Positions 1-6,093 of a stretch of 6,728 nt of DNA are shown piece by piece. Under the pieces are notes generated by a model. That model was not told the DNA's origin. It did no database searches and saw nothing but the letters and a program-made list of their open reading frames with translations. Within the stretch, counting starts at the first letter, position 1. Each line of letters opens with the position of its first letter. Source of the DNA: an uncultured Armatimonadota bacterium (lineage in GTDB: Bacteria; Armatimonadota; Armatimonadia; Armatimonadales; Armatimonadaceae); contig CAIRTT010000547.1 in assembly GCA_903881535.1 (NCBI GenBank), positions 1 through 6,728 of the forward strand, read 5' to 3'. The position numbers and the translations under genes were made by a program.

Positions 1-422
1 GCTCCATCGTGGATGGCGAGCCGAAGTCCATCGTCGTGACGCATAGTGGTGCGAGGGCGGAGCTGGATTGGTACGCTGTGCACACCGCGGAACAAGTGGA
101 CATCGACAAGATTATCTTCACCCACGGACATTGTTTCTTTGATGGCGGATGGTTTGTGGGAGCCCCGATGGTGGAAGTCCAGGAAGCACCTGGTGGTCCT
201 TGGAAGGCGCTTGGACGCCTGCCGGGTTATCCACAGACGAGCGCTGACCAGCAGCCCTCGCTCACCGATGGACAGGAATTTACCTTACGCCTGCAAGCGC
301 CTCGATCCATTGTCGGTGTCCGCGTAAGCGGCATCCCAGCCAACGGTACCAACCCTAACCAGAACTTTTCATCGTGTGCAGAGCTCTCTGCCTATGCACC
401 AGACCGTATTCAAAAGAACTAG
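1..422 (+). CDS. C-terminal fragment of a larger protein, probable galactose-binding-like beta-sandwich domain (5' end outside window)
   Basis: The frame is open to the left edge (first full codon at position 3) and ends at TAG 420-422, giving about 139 visible residues. I therefore read it as the 3' end of a longer gene. A GTG at 9 is probably internal, because no ribosome binding site can be seen before it. The visible part alternates short hydrophobic strands with Gly/Pro/Asn-rich loops. Counting from the GTG codon, it shows HGHCFFDGGWF (39-49), a GQEFTLRL strand (88-95), GVRVSG (103-108) and a closing NFSSCAEL (119-126). This looks like an F5/8 type C (discoidin-like) carbohydrate-binding or accessory module at the end of a glycan-active protein. 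That assignment rests on overall pattern, not on a diagnostic motif. No catalytic residues can be recognised. The stop codon abuts the ribosome binding site of the next gene, so the two are probably co-transcribed. Confidence 0.6.
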   Translation, partial: SIVDGEPKSIVVTHSGARAELDWYAVHTAEQVDIDKIIFTHGHCFFDGGWFVGAPMVEVQEAPGGPWKALGRLPGYPQTSADQQPSLTDGQEFTLRLQAPRSIVGVRVSGIPANGTNPNQNFSSCAELSAYAPDRIQKN

Positions 423-426
423 GAGG
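421..426 (+). promoter_or_regulatory. Strong Shine-Dalgarno of the first Gfo/Idh/MocA gene
   Basis: A perfect AGGAGG lies 8 nt before the ATG at 435. It overlaps the last two bases of the upstream TAG stop. This fixes the start of the oxidoreductase and suggests that ribosomes finishing the upstream gene could re-initiate here. Confidence 0.85.
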
Positions 427-434
427 ATAAGCCA

Positions 435-1499
435 ATGCGCTACCTTGGACTTTGCTTTGACCATATGCACATGGGTGATCTGCTACGCCTCGTAGCCGAT
501 ACGCCTGGATGCTCGATTGCCGGCATTTATGATCCTGACATGAGCAAAATGTCAGCTGCGATCGAAGCCCACGCAATCCCCGCTGAACAGGTTTACACGG
601 ATTTGATGACTGCGTTGTCCACATCGGGGGCAGATGCAGCCATTGTCTGCTCGACGACTGCTGAGCATGCAAACGTAACCGTGGCCGCCTTTGCAGCCGG
701 CCTTCATGTGATCTGTGAAAAGCCATTTGCCGCAAATGTAGCGGATGCTGACCGCATGATAGAGGCATCCGTTGCAGCCGGACGCACACTCGCGATCAAC
801 TGGCCCCTTGCCTGGTACCCACCGCACATCACGACTAAGCGGCTGATCGATGAAGGCACGATCGGGGATGTCCTTGAAGTTCATTTCTACGATGGAAACC
901 GTGGGCCGCTTCGCCATCTAGCAGACAAAATCGAGGTTTCAGAGGATGAAGCTGCCGAGATGAAGCGTGCATCTTGGTGGTACGACCCCGCGCGTGGTGG
1001 CGGAAGCCTCCTCGATTATCTTGGCTACGGGACCACCCTCGGTACCTGGTTCCTCGGTGGGCGTGAGCCATTGACGGTCACTGCCATCACGGATAATGTC
1101 GATTCGCACACCGTGGATGAACATGCAATCGTCGTCTGCCGTTACGCAAGTGGACTCTCAAAATTCGAAACGCGCTGGGGAACCTTTACAGACCCTTGGA
1201 CCATCCAACCACAGCCAAAATGTGGCTTTGTCGTAGTAGGAACTGCGGGAACCATCAGCAGCTATGACTACGAAGACCATGTGATGATTCAGACGATGGA
1301 CCATCCGGTTCCAACGCCAGTCGCGGTTGACACACTTTCAACACCGATGCGTAACATCATCGAGCATTTCGATGCCACTGCCGCATCACCAGAATCACTT
1401 CATGCGCCGCTTACGCCGCGTATTTGCCGGATTGGACAGAAAATTGTAGACCTTGCCGCTGCATCCGCAGCCGCAGGAAGGACTTTGAATTACGTATGA
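435..1499 (+). CDS. Gfo/Idh/MocA family oxidoreductase (atypical N-terminal nucleotide motif)
   Basis: This is a predicted cytosolic NAD(P)-dependent sugar or cyclitol dehydrogenase of 354 residues, a normal length for the family. The N-terminal Rossmann domain covers about residues 1-120, and the rest is the alpha/beta substrate domain. The family EKP motif is at 95-97 (CEKPF), with K96 the expected catalytic lysine. GGGSLLDYLGYG at 188-199 corresponds to the family GGGxxxDxGxH, with Tyr198 where His is usual. A Tyr occupies the comparable place in glucose-fructose oxidoreductase-like members. Asp33/Asp35 after the second strand (IYDPD) suggest NAD(H) preference. The usual GxGxxG is replaced by GLCFDHMHMG (5-14), so only the first glycine fits; a subgroup of the family looks like this. 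The start is set by AGGAGG 8 nt upstream. The stop overlaps the next gene by 4 bp (ATGA). Family call is sure; the substrate is unknown. Confidence 0.92.
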   Translation: MRYLGLCFDHMHMGDLLRLVADTPGCSIAGIYDPDMSKMSAAIEAHAIPAEQVYTDLMTALSTSGADAAIVCSTTAEHANVTVAAFAAGLHVICEKPFAANVADADRMIEASVAAGRTLAINWPLAWYPPHITTKRLIDEGTIGDVLEVHFYDGNRGPLRHLADKIEVSEDEAAEMKRASWWYDPARGGGSLLDYLGYGTTLGTWFLGGREPLTVTAITDNVDSHTVDEHAIVVCRYASGLSKFETRWGTFTDPWTIQPQPKCGFVVVGTAGTISSYDYEDHVMIQTMDHPVPTPVAVDTLSTPMRNIIEHFDATAASPESLHAPLTPRICRIGQKIVDLAAASAAAGRTLNYV

Positions 1500-2638
1500 G
1501 CAAGACGGACACCCTCCCTACCGATGACCAGTACGCACTTGTTGCGGCAACGGTCCCCGAGATCGATGCGCCAGCACTTCCGTATATGCCGCCGGCCATC
1601 GAGCGAGATGTTCGCTTAGCCATCATCGGCTGTGGAGGCATCGCAAGCACGCACCTCGCCGCCTACCAATCCCGTGGCTGGAAGGTCGTAGCTTTCTGTG
1701 ACATCGATAAAAACCGTGCACAGTCGCGGGCTGACCAGTTCTTCCCGGATGCGCTCGTCACAGACAACCCTGAGGACATTTTTGCCCTTGACAACCTGGA
1801 TGCAATCGATATCGCCACACATACTAGGCATCGGCCACCACTGATCAAGCGGGCAATCGAATGCGGACATCATGTGCTTTCGCAAAAGCCATTTGTGACT
1901 GACATCCAGACCGGATCTGAGATGATTGCTCTCGCTAAGCAAAATGGTGTGATGCTCTGCGTAAACCAAAATGGACGCTTTGCGCCGCATCTTTCCTACA
2001 TTCGTGAGCTAGTGACATCCGGAACACTTGGCCGTATCACGAGCATCCACACACAGATCCACTGGAATCACACGTGGATTGCCGGCACGCCCTTTGCCAA
2101 GATGCGTGACATCGTCCTCTATGACTTTGGCATTCACTGGTTCGACTTTGTCGCATCGCTGTTGCCCGTTGATGCTGCTGTCACAGTAACCGCTTTTCGC
2201 GGCGATCCGCGGGATGACCTTGGCCTGCCACCGCTTGAAGCAACAGCAGTCGTGGAATGGCCGGGTGGGCGAGCGACGATGTCATTTGATGCTGGATGTT
2301 TGTACGGCTCGGGGGATTCGACTACCGTCATTGGCACCGATGGTAGCGTCACGAGCACTGGCCCCGACCTCGGAACGCAGACACTTTCGGTCCACTTGAA
2401 GTCAGGACGAGCCACGCCAAATCTTGAAGGTAAGTGGTTCAACGATGGCTTTGCAGGGACGATGGCTGAGCTGCTGGATTCTGCCACAACGGGTCGAAAG
2501 GCCCGCAATGATGCAGAAGGAAACCTTCGTTCACTGAAGCTGTGTTTTGCGGCGATTGAGAGTGCGGATACCGGCAAACCAGTAAAGGTTGGCACTGTGT
2601 TGCGCTTGCCGGCGGGTGCGATTCCAGAAAATGCCTAA
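1496..2638 (+). CDS. Second Gfo/Idh/MocA family oxidoreductase
   Basis: Predicted NAD-dependent sugar dehydrogenase of 380 residues. The ATG at 1496 shares ATGA with the preceding stop, and AGGAAGGA (1475-1482) lies somewhat far upstream. An earlier in-frame ATG at 1424 lies well inside the previous gene and would add only an Arg/Cys-rich stretch encoded by overlap, so I reject it. An N-terminal extension of about 38 residues precedes the Rossmann motif GCGGIA (45-50). Asp69/Asp71 (CDID) close the second strand, which favours NAD over NADP. The EKP signature appears as QKP (130-132), keeping Lys131. DFGIHWFD (210-217) supplies the Asp210/His214 pair of the family active site. It is much closer to the family norm than its upstream neighbour, and the two share little obvious sequence beyond the fold. 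The tandem pair could oxidise and re-reduce the same sugar or form a mixed oligomer; the substrate is not known. Confidence 0.93.
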   Translation: MSKTDTLPTDDQYALVAATVPEIDAPALPYMPPAIERDVRLAIIGCGGIASTHLAAYQSRGWKVVAFCDIDKNRAQSRADQFFPDALVTDNPEDIFALDNLDAIDIATHTRHRPPLIKRAIECGHHVLSQKPFVTDIQTGSEMIALAKQNGVMLCVNQNGRFAPHLSYIRELVTSGTLGRITSIHTQIHWNHTWIAGTPFAKMRDIVLYDFGIHWFDFVASLLPVDAAVTVTAFRGDPRDDLGLPPLEATAVVEWPGGRATMSFDAGCLYGSGDSTTVIGTDGSVTSTGPDLGTQTLSVHLKSGRATPNLEGKWFNDGFAGTMAELLDSATTGRKARNDAEGNLRSLKLCFAAIESADTGKPVKVGTVLRLPAGAIPENA

Positions 2639-3389
2639 GCACCTGCTGGTCACGGGCAGCTCCGGAATTGCGGCAGCGGTTGTGCGAAAGGCTGCCAGCA
2701 GTGGGATGAGTGTCACATTTGTAGGCATTGATATAACTGAGGTGGCCGAACTTGCAACCCAAACGGGAGCCACTGGACGTGTGTGTGACCTACGGGATGA
2801 AACGGCTGTCGAAGCTCTTTTCAGGGCTCTTTCGGGTGTCACCGATGTGATTCACGTTGCGGGCGGCTCCGGGCGCAGCTTTGGGGATGGACCTCTTACG
2901 GGCGTCACACTGGATGCATGGAATAAAACATTTGACCTCAACCTGACGACGGCATTTCTCGTAACGCGCGAGGCGGTTCGGATGTTTGAGACAAACAACG
3001 CAAAGGGCAGTATCACGCTCACGGGAACTGCCCTTGCGTTTCATCCGGAACCGGACAGGTTTGCAACAGCCGCCTACATGGCATCCAAAAGCGCATTTGT
3101 GGGCCTTGTAAACCACACGGCCAGTAAGTATGCGGAAAAGGGTATACGTGTCAACGCAGTGCTTCCCGGGCTGACGCGTACCCCGATGAGCATCCGGGCA
3201 CAGGAAAACCCCGAGATTAGCGCCTTCGTGAAGCGGCGCCAGCCGCTAACAAAGGGATTTATCGAAGCGGATGCCATCGCGGATGCCCTTTTGTTCTTCG
3301 CATCCGATGCCGCAGCGAGTATCACTGGCCAGCAGCTGGCCGTAGATGGCGGATGGTCACTTGGAGGATTACAGCATGACCCGCACTGA
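2631..3389 (+). CDS. Short-chain dehydrogenase/reductase (SDR), divergent active-site motifs
   Basis: A 252-residue protein with the length and layout of a classical SDR. The ATG at 2631 overlaps the preceding gene by 8 bp. I prefer it to the ATG at 2589, because MPKHLLVTG begins directly with the first Rossmann strand. Visible landmarks are TGSSGIA (8-14) for cofactor binding, CDL (52-54), VAGG (76-79) in place of NAG, Asn104 in DLNL, YMASK (149-153) with catalytic Tyr149 and Lys153, PGLTRTPM (179-186), and the C-terminal SITGQQLAVDGGWS (230-243). Three positions deviate. The glycine-rich loop is one residue shorter than TGxxxGxG and ends in Ala; NAG lacks its Asn; the usual catalytic Ser seems to be Thr (around Thr133). 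A reducing role on a keto-sugar or sugar alcohol fits the neighbours, but this is inference. The gene end overlaps the SIS gene by 14 bp. Confidence 0.9.
   Translation: MPKHLLVTGSSGIAAAVVRKAASSGMSVTFVGIDITEVAELATQTGATGRVCDLRDETAVEALFRALSGVTDVIHVAGGSGRSFGDGPLTGVTLDAWNKTFDLNLTTAFLVTREAVRMFETNNAKGSITLTGTALAFHPEPDRFATAAYMASKSAFVGLVNHTASKYAEKGIRVNAVLPGLTRTPMSIRAQENPEISAFVKRRQPLTKGFIEADAIADALLFFASDAAASITGQQLAVDGGWSLGGLQHDPH
3363..3367 (+). promoter_or_regulatory. Shine-Dalgarno of the SIS gene, inside the SDR coding end
   Basis: GGAGG lies 8 nt before the ATG at 3376 and within the last codons of the SDR gene (around its final Gly-Gly-Leu). It decides the start of the SIS protein against an in-frame ATG at 3346, which has no such site and would add ten residues encoded by overlap. 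Confidence 0.85.
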
Positions 3390-4176
3390 CACGTATTCAG
3401 ATCGCTACCTTGATTCCTGTACAGGAATCATCACACGTGTACGCGCCCAACAGGAGAACATCCAACTCGCCGCCAAGTGGTGCAGCGACACCATTCTCGC
3501 CGGGCGTATGGTGCACGTCTTCGGAAGCGGTCACAGTCGGATGATGGTTGAGGAAATGTGGCCACGCTACGGATCCTTCCCAGGCTGGAATCCAATTGTC
3601 GAGCTTTCTTTGTCCTTCCACAACCTCGTTGTGGGAGCGAATGGTCAACGACAGGCGATGTTCCTCGAGAATGTTTCCGGGCTTGCAGACCAGATATTGC
3701 GCAACTTCGACCTCTCTTCTGTAGACACAGCCATTGTCATCAGCAGCTCTGGCTGTAACGTTGTGCCAATCGAAATGGCCGCAGGCTTTAAAGCCGCTGG
3801 CATTCGCGTAATCGCAATCGTGAGCAGTCAACACGCTGATCCAAGCACAAGCAAGGCGGCATCTGGGAAGAAGCTGATGGACTTCGCCGACATCGTCCTT
3901 GATACGGGAGCGCCCAAAGGGGATGCGATGGTATACATCGATGGCCTTGAAACGCCTGTTGCCCCCGGCTCCACAGTGGGCGGTGCGATGCTCATCAACT
4001 GTCTCAAGGCCGAAACGGCCGCACTCCTGACGGCTGCTGGGTCGCCTCCAAAGGTCTTGACGGCTGGTGTAGTTGTGGGAACCGAGAAATCAACGACACT
4101 CTTTCAGTCCGCCTACGATGAGCATGCACACCGCATCGCCAAGCTCTACGAGAATGTCGGCGTCTCTGCCGAGTAA
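3376..4176 (+). CDS. SIS-domain phosphosugar-binding protein (COG4821/UPF0309-like)
   Basis: A cytosolic 266-residue protein with one SIS (sugar isomerase) domain spanning about residues 30-220. Helix 1 is followed by VHVFGSGHSRM (46-56), the phosphosugar-binding loop of this group. ISSSGCNVVPIE (122-133) matches its conserved Ser-x-Ser-Gly-x-Asn-x-Val-Pro-Ile-Glu signature. A third region, PVAPGSTVGGAM (194-205), carries APGST. Family members bind phosphorylated sugars and are related to MurNAc-6-phosphate etherase and ketose/aldose isomerases, but this subgroup is largely uncharacterised. MurQ itself would be longer with a GAGTSGR-type loop, so I do not call it an etherase. The start is fixed by GGAGG. 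The gene overlaps the SDR by 14 bp and lies 13 bp before the MetE-like gene. Its presence implies that a phosphorylated intermediate exists, although no kinase is in the window. A perfect 20-bp palindrome lies in codons 12-19. Confidence 0.9.
   Translation: MTRTDTYSDRYLDSCTGIITRVRAQQENIQLAAKWCSDTILAGRMVHVFGSGHSRMMVEEMWPRYGSFPGWNPIVELSLSFHNLVVGANGQRQAMFLENVSGLADQILRNFDLSSVDTAIVISSSGCNVVPIEMAAGFKAAGIRVIAIVSSQHADPSTSKAASGKKLMDFADIVLDTGAPKGDAMVYIDGLETPVAPGSTVGGAMLINCLKAETAALLTAAGSPPKVLTAGVVVGTEKSTTLFQSAYDEHAHRIAKLYENVGVSAE
3411..3430 (+). repeat. Perfect 20-bp palindrome inside the 5' end of the SIS gene
   Basis: The half-site TGATTCCTGT is followed directly by its exact reverse complement ACAGGAATCA, with no spacer and no mismatch. 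The symmetry ends at both sides (C3410 and T3431 do not pair). It sits 35 bp after the SIS start codon. In DNA it could be a dimeric repressor operator. In mRNA it would fold into an 8-bp stem with a GTAC loop. A shorter palindrome, ACACGTGT (3433-3440), follows after 2 bp. No known operator consensus is recognised, and it may simply be chance in coding sequence. Confidence 0.6.
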
Positions 4177-4189
4177 GTTAGAATAAACC

Positions 4190-5227
4190 ATGTCCACGAT
4201 TCCCCTCCGAACCACCGTCATCGGGTCTTACCCTTTCCCAAGCTGGCTTGAGTTTGCATCCGAGCACCTTGACCAGTTCGGACCAGATGACATCGCGGAA
4301 ATCCAAAACGATGCTGTTCGTGTTGCCGTTGCTGACCAAGTGAATGCCGGCCTTGATGTGATTTCAGATGGCGAACAGACACGCCTTGACTTCAACCTGA
4401 GTTTCTATGGTTTTTTGACGGGCATTGAGCTTGAGGGCGACAGCCCGCGGCGTTTTGGACCTCCGGCACATGACCAGCGGGGACGACATCAGATTGTCTC
4501 CCCGCTTCGTGCAGAAAGTGGACTGGGTGCGCTTGAAGAGTTTTCACGTCTGAAGCGGATTGCGCCTGCCGGGCCAGTGCTGAAGGCCAGTGTCCCAGGA
4601 CCGTACACGATGAGTGGGCGTTTGGTCCCTGGGGATGTGTACACAGACCGCTGGGCAGTGACAGAAGCGCTGCTTCCACTGATTCAGGCTGAACTCATTG
4701 CGCTCGTTGATGCCGGCTGTACGGAGATCACGGTTGATGAGCCGAGCATGAGCTGCTACGCCCACAAAGAAGACCCAGAGCGCTTTGTAGACATTTTCAA
4801 TCGCACGGTTGCGCCTATCGTCGGCAAGTGTCATTTGTCGACGCACCTGTGCTTTGGGAACTTCAAGGCAAGAGCTGTAGGTCCGCGCCAGTATGCCCCG
4901 ATGTTCCCTGCTTTCCTCGGGATGTCGCTTGATGAAATCCATGTCGAAATGGCAAGCCGGGAGTTTGCAGAGCTTGAGGTTATCCGTGCGATTACGGATA
5001 CCGGGAAAGTGGCGGCCGTCGGAATCATCGATGTGAAGTCTTACTACATCGAGACCGTTGACGAAGTAGCCCGCCGTGTTCGCATGTGCCTTGAACATGC
5101 ACCAGCCGAGCAGCTCGCTTTTGCCCCGGATTGCGGACTTTCACAGACAGCACGCTGGGCGGCCAGTCGTAAGCTTACGAATATGTGTGCCGGTGTTGAG
5201 ATAGTGCGCAAGGAGCGTGGTGGATAG
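4190..5227 (+). CDS. Stand-alone MetE catalytic-domain protein (cobalamin-independent methionine synthase, C-terminal domain family)
   Basis: A 345-residue (beta/alpha)8-barrel protein of the Meth_synt_2 family, equal to only the C-terminal half of MetE (about 750 residues). The zinc site looks complete: His219 and Cys221 in HLC, Glu253 in DEIHVEM, and Cys315 in PDCGL. VISDGEQTR (57-65) and TVDEPS (181-186, Asp183 and Glu184) match the folate/substrate strand motifs of MetE. The N-terminal MetE domain is absent and nothing upstream encodes it. Relatives with only this domain include core-MetE, which takes methyl from corrinoid donors, and alkyl-thiol transferases such as epoxyalkane:coenzyme M transferase. 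A zinc-dependent methyl or alkyl transfer to or from a thiol is therefore likely, while methionine synthesis is doubtful in this sugar-gene setting. No clear ribosome binding site precedes the ATG; with a 13-bp gap to the SIS stop, coupling is plausible. Two bases separate it from the next gene. Confidence 0.9.
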   Translation: MSTIPLRTTVIGSYPFPSWLEFASEHLDQFGPDDIAEIQNDAVRVAVADQVNAGLDVISDGEQTRLDFNLSFYGFLTGIELEGDSPRRFGPPAHDQRGRHQIVSPLRAESGLGALEEFSRLKRIAPAGPVLKASVPGPYTMSGRLVPGDVYTDRWAVTEALLPLIQAELIALVDAGCTEITVDEPSMSCYAHKEDPERFVDIFNRTVAPIVGKCHLSTHLCFGNFKARAVGPRQYAPMFPAFLGMSLDEIHVEMASREFAELEVIRAITDTGKVAAVGIIDVKSYYIETVDEVARRVRMCLEHAPAEQLAFAPDCGLSQTARWAASRKLTNMCAGVEIVRKERGG

Positions 5228-5229
5228 AG

Positions 5230-6093
5230 GTGATTGAACCCCTATTTACCGATGATGCATTCCTTGACAACATCGCGCACCTAGAAGTGGCCCATCCGAA
5301 TGGGGTCATCGTTGCCTGGCTTGGTCAAAGCGGCTACTTGGTCTGTCATGGTGGGTATCGCTTCATTATCGACCCCTACCTCTCGGATTCTCTGACGCGG
5401 AAATATGCGGAAACGAAAAAGCCTCACGAACGTGTTTCCCGAATGGTCATTGCTCCGGAGCGCCTGACGGGCATTTCGTTTGTTACCAGTTCGCATAACC
5501 ACACGGATCACCTTGATGGCGAGACGCTTGCGAAGCTGATTGATGCAAACCCGGGTTTAAAGGTTATCGTTCCGCGGGCGAACTATACATTTGCGCATGA
5601 TCGCTTAGTCAGTGCCGGAGTCACCAATGCGGCGACCTATCTGGTCGATGTTCCCGTTTATGAAACGCTGACCTCGTCAGACGTTCATGGATGTACGATT
5701 ACCGCAGTGCCTGCTGCGCATGAAACGCTTGACACGGATGAAAACGGCGACTACAAGTACCACGGCTATTGCATCACGATTGGTAGACAGACGATTTACC
5801 ACAGCGGAGACTGTGTCCCCTACGATGGTCTTGCTGCCACGGTGTTGCCTTACAAACCTGATATGGCGCTGTTGCCCATCAATGGGCGCGACCCGAGCAG
5901 AGGCGTCTCTGGCAACTTTTCGGGTCCTGAAGCCGCTGCACTATCCCATTCACTAAATGTCAAATGCGTGATTCCAAACCACTACGATTTGTTTGCCTTC
6001 AACACGGCAGATCCACAGGAGTTTGTGGATGCCTGTGAATCGATTTCCCAGCCGTACAGGGTGCTACGACTGGGTGAGGCCATCGTCCTCTAA
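5230..6093 (+). CDS. UlaG-like metallo-beta-lactamase-fold hydrolase, possible sugar lactonase
   Basis: A 287-residue MBL-fold protein. Its metal ligands are all visible: HNHTDH at 89-94 (HxHxDH), His164 (PAAHE), Asp194 (HSGD) and His251 (NHYDLF). AWLGQSGYLV (29-38) and IIDPYLS (46-52) form the N-terminal strands typical of the UlaG group of COG2220. Characterised UlaG hydrolyses L-ascorbate-6-phosphate lactone and is longer (about 354 residues), so the family is a good fit but the substrate is not established. Beside two Gfo/Idh/MocA oxidoreductases, which often make sugar lactones, a lactonase role is reasonable. The start is GTG; there is no in-frame ATG near it. GGTGG (5219-5223) or AAGGAG (5210-5215), inside the end of the MetE-like gene, could serve as ribosome binding site. 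It is the last plus-strand gene. An alternative is a phosphodiesterase-type MBL hydrolase. Confidence 0.9.
   Translation: MIEPLFTDDAFLDNIAHLEVAHPNGVIVAWLGQSGYLVCHGGYRFIIDPYLSDSLTRKYAETKKPHERVSRMVIAPERLTGISFVTSSHNHTDHLDGETLAKLIDANPGLKVIVPRANYTFAHDRLVSAGVTNAATYLVDVPVYETLTSSDVHGCTITAVPAAHETLDTDENGDYKYHGYCITIGRQTIYHSGDCVPYDGLAATVLPYKPDMALLPINGRDPSRGVSGNFSGPEAAALSHSLNVKCVIPNHYDLFAFNTADPQEFVDACESISQPYRVLRLGEAIVL

Noticed and set aside
9..422. A complete small protein starting at the GTG at 9
   Set aside because: The frame is open to the window edge, no ribosome binding site is visible, and the product looks like a C-terminal beta-sandwich module rather than a whole protein.
1424..1495. Upstream in-frame ATG extension of the second oxidoreductase
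   Set aside because: It lies entirely inside the preceding gene and has an unnatural Arg/Cys-rich composition; the ATGA junction at 1496 is a typical coupled start.
2134..2595. 153-residue open frame on the minus strand
   Set aside because: Fully antisense to the second oxidoreductase, with Ser/Pro/Arg-rich composition and no recognisable motif; a shadow of the real gene.
141..3358. Direct repeat GATGGCGGATGG at about 141 and 3347
   Set aside because: Both copies encode Asp-Gly-Gly-Trp in unrelated proteins within beta-strand or SDR motifs; coincidence of codon choice.
3433..3440. ACACGTGT palindrome as a separate operator
   Set aside because: Eight-base palindromes are expected by chance in a window this long; noted only because it neighbours the 20-bp one.
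3376..4176. MurNAc-6-phosphate etherase (MurQ)
   Set aside because: The SIS loop GSGHSRM and the signature at 122-133 fit the COG4821 group instead, and no murein-recycling genes are nearby.
4544..5098. 184-residue open frame on the minus strand
   Set aside because: Antisense to the MetE-like gene, which has full family motifs; the antisense product has no domain pattern.
4190..5227. Full MetE split or truncated by frameshift
   Set aside because: The protein starts cleanly with the TTVIGSYPFP strand usual for single-domain members, and no MetE N-terminal sequence precedes it.
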